Translations under genes and position numbers: made by a program
Shown: positions 5,368 to 10,020 of the stretch, piece by piece
Numbering within the stretch: the stretch's first letter is position 1
Layout of the letters: each line of letters starts with the position of its first letter
Assembly (NCBI GenBank): GCA_021819255.1
Contig: JAKART010000048.1
Coordinates: 1-10,020, forward strand
DNA: 10,020 nucleotides
Direction of reading: 5' to 3'
From: Acidobacteriota bacterium
Lineage (GTDB): Bacteria; Acidobacteriota; Terriglobia; Terriglobales; Acidobacteriaceae
The notes under the pieces: generated by a model
What the model saw: the letters and a program-made list of their open reading frames with translations, nothing else
Told to the model about the DNA's origin: nothing
Database searches by the model: none

Positions 5368-8300
5368 TTAGAACGTCAGGCGTCCCAGAAACTCCCAGGT
5401 CCTGCCATTGACGGTGACGCCGGTGATCTGAGCTTCGCCCGGTCCGGCGCCGATGACGTTGCCGCCGGGCTGCCCGAAGCTGGGGTGGTTGAAGATGTTG
5501 GACGCCATGCCACGAAGCTGGAAGACGACATTCCTCGGCGTGTACACGTCGAAGTTCTTGGCCATGGCAAAGTCGAAGTTCACCAGGTCGGGACCGGATA
5601 CGATATTGCGTCGGAAATTGCCGTAGGTATAGGCCGCCGGCACGGCGAACGCATCCAGGTTATACCACTCCTTCAAGCTGTGGTACTGGCCTGTGCCGGT
5701 CCGATCCGGGCCGGTATCGTTGGTCTTATAGTTCCCGACCAGGTTGGCGTATTGGGTGTAGGATCCTGACTGGTTGTTGGAGCTGTTCTCATAGCCGGTG
5801 GTGATCCCGATGGGATTGCCGGTCTGAGCATCCCATGTCCAGGAGGTCTCCCAGCCACCAAGGAACTCATCGACGATGATGTTTTTGTTCATCCAGCGTC
5901 GACCCCTGCCGAAGGGAAGGTCATAGACCGCTTCACCCTTCAGCATCTGACGGATGTCGAAGTTGGATCGGCTGTAGTTCTGAGCCGGCAAGTAAGCATT
6001 CTGATAGTTCTGGTAACCTTCGCGGCTTCCCCAGCCGGATGAATCGAGATCGTCCAGGAAGTGGGACCACGTGTAGTTTGCGCTCAGTTGCAATCCGTTG
6101 GCCATGTTTTTCGTGACCACGATTTGCATCGAGTTGTAGTTGGAGACAGCGTTGTTGGTGCTTCCATTGATTCCCTGGAAAAGTGGATAGGGTTCATTCC
6201 CAATGTCGTTCGCCCCGAGTTCATTCACTGGCACCTGGTTGATGTCTACCGGGAAGTTGAGATTATCTCCGTGATTGCCAACATAGGCGATGGAGGCCAT
6301 CCAGTTTGTCAGGAACTGCCTCTCCAGGGACAGGGTCCATTGGTAGTTGGTCGGCACGGGAGTGTGATACTCGTTGTACGAGACGCTTTGGCCGTTGAAG
6401 GCCCACGGCGTGGTCGGGGATTTCAGATAGAGCGAGTTGAGTGAGGCGGAGTTGTAGCCGACGACTCCGCAACCCGGATCGGTAGTGTCGGGGGCGCTTC
6501 CATTGCCATTCAACTCGGTGACCGGGCATATACCGTTGGTTGTGTCCGAGTCGTTGCCGAATTGGCCAAAGGCATTGCCCATGCCGGCGCCGTAGGTGTC
6601 TTCGCTCCAGGTAGAGGCAAAGATTCCGATGCCTCCGCGCAGGACGGTGTTGGGTAGCATGCTCCAACTGAATCCCAGGCGGGGAAGGAAGATGTTGTAC
6701 TTTGGAGCCTGCAAGGAGGTACGGCCGTTCTGACCGATGAATCCGTACCAAATGCCGCCCAGAACGGGCGTGCCGGGTTTAACGCCGTTGATGGAAGTGC
6801 TGGAGACGTTGAAGTTCTGCACGGCCGGATCCCAAACGGCTTCGTTGCCCTTGACCTCATGCCAGCCGGTCTCGCCCTCCCAGCGCAGGCCCATGTTCAC
6901 GGTCAGATTGGGACGCATCTTGAAGTCGTCCTGAACGAACAACTGGGGCGACTTCCAACGAGCGCCGTACTCCGGCGTTACCTGCGCGCTCCAGCTTCCG
7001 GATTGTCCGAGCAGGAAGTCGGCGTAGCCGGTGCCGTCATAGGAGCTGGTCGGGTTTCCGCCGGCCGAGGTGTAGTAGCCATTGAAGGAGAAGCTGCCGG
7101 AGTTGATATTTCCCCAGGCTGTGGAGTCGGCGCGATTGATCAGGAATTCGCCGCCGAAGTGCAGGACGTGGCGGCCCTTGACCAGCGTGACGACGTCCGA
7201 CGGGTCGAATACAAACTCCTTGTACACTGCGTTGGATGCGCTGCCCGGGCCGTAATAGTTATCGGCGATGCTGATGTTCGGGAAGAAGTCATATTTGAGC
7301 AGCGGCATTTGCAAGCTCGAAGTGTCGTTGACGGAGAGCGGCTGGAAGTAGTTCAACTGGTCGGTAAATCCCATGCGCGCTTCATTCACCAGGTTGGAGT
7401 TAATCGTCCATGTGTCGGAGATCTGAGCGTTGTCGCGGCTCACATCGCCCGACTGGCACCCGAACGGGCAGAACGGGTTCAAGTAAAGCGCCGGGTTGTC
7501 GCTCTCCGTTTCTGTGGCGGTGAGGCGATTGGTGGATGTAAGGTCCGTATCCCAGCGGCCGAACCATTTGATGAAGGGATTCTGGCTTTGTGGCCCAAGG
7601 ATAGAGAAGTTGTTGACGGAGTAGGTGGGGACGTTTTGCGGGTAGCCGGCGGCGGCCATCACTGCCTTTTGAATGGCTTGTGCCGACGGGCTGATCATGC
7701 TGGTTGGGATTTTGTTGTAGGAGTGGTCGCCGGGGTGCCCTGCTTCCGCTTCAAAGCTCTGGCGCTGCACGCAGGGAGCGGGAAGCGAGATGGAGCCGCC
7801 AGGGAACTCCGGCCCTGAATAGGTGCAGTTTCCCGTGTTCACAATGGTTTGAGTGGTGGGATCGTAGAGGGTGGGAAGACCAGGCTGGCTAAAGTCGCCG
7901 CCCATCTCGGCGTTGCTGGGCAGAGAGTAGAAGTCCACGTTCCCGGTGCTGTTGTTGATCGTCCGGTCGTAGTCAAAGAAGAAGTAGGACTTGTGGAAGA
8001 TTCCCTTGGGCAGGACCGGCCCGCCGATGTTTCCACCGAAGTTGTTCAGGTGGATGACGGGAATGACTCCCGAGCCGAAGCCGTAACTGGCCGCATTGAA
8101 GACATTGTTCTCCAGGTACTCGTACAACTCACCGTGAAAGTGGTCAGTTCCGCTCTTCGTGATCTGGTTGTAAATGATGTTCCCCAAGCCGGATTGCGCC
8201 GAGAACGCCGAGGAACTGATCTTCACCTCCGCCGTAGTTTCAAAGATGGTTACATCGGAGTTTTGGCTCATCGGCAAGGTGGTTGTGGCGCCATCCTGCA

Positions 8301-8910
8301 ACACATATTCATACGGCAGGTTGCCGTTGATGGAGGCCTGGCCTACGTTCTGGTTGGAGACATTGTTGGCGTTCTCCGGGGTTCCTGATTCGCCGGGTTG
8401 CAGGACGATGAAGTTCTCCCAGTCCGCTCCGCCTCCATTTCCGCTCCCTATCTGCGGCAGCTCGTCCATGGAGGATGCCGTGAGAGTGTCACTTTGCGCG
8501 CCGCTCTCGGTGTCGAGGAGGGGCAGTTGGGTGGTGACCGTCACCTGCTGTGTCACAGCGCCTACTTCCATCTCGGCGTTCACCGTCTGGATTCCAAGAG
8601 TAACGGTGATGGGTCCCCGGACGTAGGTCTTGAATCCGGCCCTGGTGAACGTAACCCGATAATGGTCCTCTTGAATCGGTCCCGTATCGTACAGCCCGGC
8701 TTTGTCGGTGATGTAGGTTCGCGTAAAGCCCTTGTCCAGATCGAGCACTGTCACGGTAACGCCGGGGACCACGGCTCCAGTGGAATCCAGAGCGGTGCCG
8801 CGGAGGTCGCCGGAGTTTGTATTTTGTGCAAGGCTTACCCCACTTCTACCGATCGCGAGTCCGGCGGTCAGCAGAAGGACCGGCAGGATTCGACGTAGTG
8901 GTTTGTTCAT
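5368..8910 (-). CDS. Oar-type TonB-dependent outer-membrane receptor
   Basis: An outer-membrane beta-barrel receptor, 1180 residues, expected to import a large nutrient using energy relayed by TonB. Residues 1-28 are a signal peptide (basic MNKPLRRIL, hydrophobic VLLLTAGLAI, cleavage after SLA). Residues ~33-115 are a carboxypeptidase regulatory-like beta domain (GDLRGTALDSTGAVVPGVTV, then AGLYDTGPIQEDHYRVTFTR). A plug region follows (~130-240: LLDTESGAQSDTLTASSMDE, LPQIGSGNGG, QNVGQASINGNLPYEYVLQD). Then comes a long barrel rich in aromatic and Gly/Asn residues with segments such as HFHGELYEYLENNVFNAASY, LHFGGEFLINRADS, PNLTVNMGLRWEGETG, NYQWTLSLERQF and LQLSANYTWSHFLDDLDSS. The end, WEFLGRLTF, has the terminal Phe of outer-membrane barrels. 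The frame stays open upstream to 9147, but ATG 8910 is the start: AGGAGG at 8917-8922 is six bases away and the signal peptide begins there. Size and layout fit the acidobacterial Oar-like family, often tied to sugar uptake; the substrate cannot be read from sequence. No SusD-like partner is in the window. Confidence 0.95.
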   Translation of the reverse strand: MNKPLRRILPVLLLTAGLAIGRSGVSLAQNTNSGDLRGTALDSTGAVVPGVTVTVLDLDKGFTRTYITDKAGLYDTGPIQEDHYRVTFTRAGFKTYVRGPITVTLGIQTVNAEMEVGAVTQQVTVTTQLPLLDTESGAQSDTLTASSMDELPQIGSGNGGGADWENFIVLQPGESGTPENANNVSNQNVGQASINGNLPYEYVLQDGATTTLPMSQNSDVTIFETTAEVKISSSAFSAQSGLGNIIYNQITKSGTDHFHGELYEYLENNVFNAASYGFGSGVIPVIHLNNFGGNIGGPVLPKGIFHKSYFFFDYDRTINNSTGNVDFYSLPSNAEMGGDFSQPGLPTLYDPTTQTIVNTGNCTYSGPEFPGGSISLPAPCVQRQSFEAEAGHPGDHSYNKIPTSMISPSAQAIQKAVMAAAGYPQNVPTYSVNNFSILGPQSQNPFIKWFGRWDTDLTSTNRLTATETESDNPALYLNPFCPFGCQSGDVSRDNAQISDTWTINSNLVNEARMGFTDQLNYFQPLSVNDTSSLQMPLLKYDFFPNISIADNYYGPGSASNAVYKEFVFDPSDVVTLVKGRHVLHFGGEFLINRADSTAWGNINSGSFSFNGYYTSAGGNPTSSYDGTGYADFLLGQSGSWSAQVTPEYGARWKSPQLFVQDDFKMRPNLTVNMGLRWEGETGWHEVKGNEAVWDPAVQNFNVSSTSINGVKPGTPVLGGIWYGFIGQNGRTSLQAPKYNIFLPRLGFSWSMLPNTVLRGGIGIFASTWSEDTYGAGMGNAFGQFGNDSDTTNGICPVTELNGNGSAPDTTDPGCGVVGYNSASLNSLYLKSPTTPWAFNGQSVSYNEYHTPVPTNYQWTLSLERQFLTNWMASIAYVGNHGDNLNFPVDINQVPVNELGANDIGNEPYPLFQGINGSTNNAVSNYNSMQIVVTKNMANGLQLSANYTWSHFLDDLDSSGWGSREGYQNYQNAYLPAQNYSRSNFDIRQMLKGEAVYDLPFGRGRRWMNKNIIVDEFLGGWETSWTWDAQTGNPIGITTGYENSSNNQSGSYTQYANLVGNYKTNDTGPDRTGTGQYHSLKEWYNLDAFAVPAAYTYGNFRRNIVSGPDLVNFDFAMAKNFDVYTPRNVVFQLRGMASNIFNHPSFGQPGGNVIGAGPGEAQITGVTVNGRTWEFLGRLTF

Positions 8911-9173
8911 AAGATGCCTCCTGATATGACTTTCATGTTTCTGTTTCACTCTTCCTCCAGCCTGCCTATTGGGTAGATCGAAGTGTCTCCCTGGCGCGCA
9001 GCCCCGGCAAACCTGGACGGAGTTCGTGGGCAAACTTCCCCATCCCTCCGAACTTGAAAGGCAATCATTTGCCCGTGGAGCCAGGTAGACCCGGGTGACA
9101 GCGCCAGAATACCGACGGCAAAGTAGACCGAGATAACGATGCTGCAATCAACCAAAATGCTGACAACTTGACG
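8911..9173 (-). other. Long 5' leader of the receptor mRNA
   Basis: If the promoter at 9181-9210 is used, the receptor mRNA starts near 9174 and has a ~260-nt leader. It ends in AGGAGG (8917-8922). A possible long-range stem pairs 9025-9034 (CGTGGGCAAA on +) with 9068-9077 (TTTGCCCGTG), eight Watson-Crick and two G-U pairs, loop 33 nt. No known riboswitch class was recognised. Confidence 0.35.
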
Positions 9174-9180
9174 CGTAGAG

Positions 9181-9210
9181 ATTAAGACATAGTGAAAAGA
9201 TAGATGTCAA
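9181..9210 (-). promoter_or_regulatory. Sigma70-type promoter for the TonB receptor
   Basis: On the minus strand a perfect -35 TTGACA (9205-9210) is followed after 18 bp by CTTAAT (9181-9186), four of six matches to TATAAT. Upstream of the -35 the strand is T-rich (CATTGTTTTTTGC), which could act as an UP element. The receptor gene is the first gene downstream. This is the best promoter match in the window. Confidence 0.6.
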
Positions 9211-9225
9211 GCAAAAAACAATGAG

Positions 9226-9237
9226 ACAAACGTTTGT
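9226..9237. promoter_or_regulatory. Candidate LacI-family operator
   Basis: ACAAACGTTTGT is a perfect 12-bp palindrome with a central CG, the general form of LacI-family operators. It lies 15 bp upstream of the -35 box, centred about 57 bp before the predicted start site. The LacI regulator of this window is the obvious candidate binder; that pairing is inference. No second copy was seen near the LacI gene. Confidence 0.45.
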
Positions 9238-9970
9238 TGAAGTTCTGAAAGAGAATCAGACGCGGCGGCGCCGCCAGATCTCGGCGAGCCGCTTTGCGGG
9301 TGCGGGCCGAGGGACGCCCGGGAGTTGCCTTGGGCGGGTCCGATTGCCGGAGAGTATCCACGGGCTTCCGTCTTGCGCAACGGCCAGAAAAGCCGGTTCG
9401 TCGATAGGCGATGCGGAGGCTGGCGCGGAGCCGCCTATATTGGGAAAGAGGGCCGCCCCGGCAGTAGCGGAGTACAGTTCGGCTCCCAAGCCCCATCGTG
9501 CGCCGCAGCCGGGGCGTTTCCAAACGCTGAGGCAGCCCGAAGACTGGTTTTGGATGCCGGGAACTGATCCGCCGTCCCTGCGCCGACCCAACACGCATTG
9601 AATGGCTGCGGTCTGGGAAACAGTGAAGCGGAGCTTCAAGATGCATATCAAAGAATCGATTGTCCTGCTAGGAAATTGCCTGAAAGTGAAATAGCTGCCG
9701 ACCTGCATGAGCCTTTCCACTTCGTTCTGAGGTGTAAGAGTTTGACTGCTTCGATCGTTTCGGGCTGTCCCGCGGCCGCGGCGGCCTCCATAAGGCAACC
9801 GGACTCAGTTTCCGGCAGTGGTGAAGATATCCTGACGGGGGCGGCGTGAGGAGAGCGATCGTCCGAACTCCGAACGGCGTGGGCGTGGGATCGGGCGCCG
9901 GGATCTTCCGTTTGCGCGGGCGGGGTTGCATGGCGTGAATGCAGTGCGGGCGGCAGGGAGGAAAGCTCTG
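9238..9970. other. About 730 bp with no supported gene
   Basis: Both strands carry open frames, but none has a recognised domain or convincing ribosome binding site. The longest is on minus, 9256-9798 (180 codons from TTG). Its C-terminal half, with PIDEPAFLAVAQDGSPWIL, reads somewhat like protein and could be the tail of a beta-propeller or a gene remnant; the N-terminal half does not. Two perfect GC palindromes occur: GGCGGCGCCGCC (9264-9275) and CCGCGGCCGCGG (9770-9781). Confidence 0.4.
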
Positions 9971-9974
9971 GACC

Positions 9975-10020
9975 AGGCGAGGTCCAGGGGCGAGGTCCAG
10001 GCGCGGGGTCCAGGCAGATC
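9975..10020. repeat. Degenerate GC-rich tandem repeat running off the window
   Basis: Units AGGCGAGGTCC (9975-9985), AGGGGCGAGGTCC (9986-9998) and AGGCGCGGGGTCC (9999-10011) follow each other, and a fourth begins at 10012 (AGGCAGATC). Period is 11-13 bp with GGTCC as the constant end. The array may continue to the right; nothing about function can be said. Confidence 0.6.

Noticed and set aside
5197..5769. 190-codon open frame on + overlapping the receptor's 3' end
   Set aside because: It starts inside the palindromic element and continues as antisense of the receptor; no domain is seen.
6859..7818. Long open frame (319 codons) on + inside the receptor gene
   Set aside because: It is antisense to clear beta-barrel sequence; the composition (Val/Gly/Arg rich) is a shadow of the real frame.
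8950..9080. Cobalamin riboswitch in the receptor leader
   Set aside because: A string resembling the B12 box (CCAGGGAGACAC on -) is present, but the other conserved blocks are not, so the match is likely chance.
8911..9147. In-frame N-terminal extension of the TonB receptor by 79 residues
   Set aside because: The extension is unlike protein of this family, while ATG 8910 has AGGAGG six bases upstream and starts a clean signal peptide.
9221..9601. 126-codon + frame starting near the operator palindrome
   Set aside because: There is no ribosome binding site or recognisable domain, and it would overlap the upstream part of the receptor promoter region.

Overview
The window looks like a stretch of chromosome from a GC-rich member of the Acidobacteriota, perhaps the Solibacter/Bryobacter side. 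This is inferred from the long Oar-type TonB-dependent receptor with an N-terminal carboxypeptidase-regulatory-like domain, the degraded TPR protein of a type I associate with these genomes, and the LacI regulator next to a receptor. No rRNA, tRNA, CRISPR array or intact insertion sequence was seen, so placement rests on protein families alone.

Left part (1-2590, genes on +): the 3' part of a signal peptide peptidase (SppA) gene enters from the left edge. Next come an HU/IHF-family DNA-binding protein with a proline-containing C-terminal tail and a 397-residue FAD/NADPH reductase. The reductase matches the C-terminal half of sulfite reductase flavoprotein CysJ but has no FMN domain. A very long hairpin (26-bp stem) closes this block.

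Middle (2800-5370, genes on -): a LacI-family repressor gene, preceded by a three-copy 15-bp tandem repeat and a 9-bp inverted repeat. Upstream lies a decayed TPR gene with an internal stop and a frameshift. Then comes about 430 bp without a gene, packed with inverted repeats, including a 116-bp near-palindrome.

Right part (5368-10020): a 1180-residue TonB-dependent outer-membrane receptor on -, with a good ribosome binding site, a roughly 260-nt leader and a strong-looking sigma70-type promoter (TTGACA-18-CTTAAT on -). Just upstream of the promoter is a perfect 12-bp palindrome, ACAAACGTTTGT, with the central CG common in LacI-family operators. The last ~780 bp hold no gene I can support and end in short GC-rich tandem repeats that run off the window.

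The most coherent story is local: the LacI regulator may control the TonB receptor, probably in response to a sugar or oligosaccharide, through the palindrome at 9226-9237. No clearly new multi-gene system is visible; the best leads are this regulatory pair and the structured intergenic region at 5092-5356.
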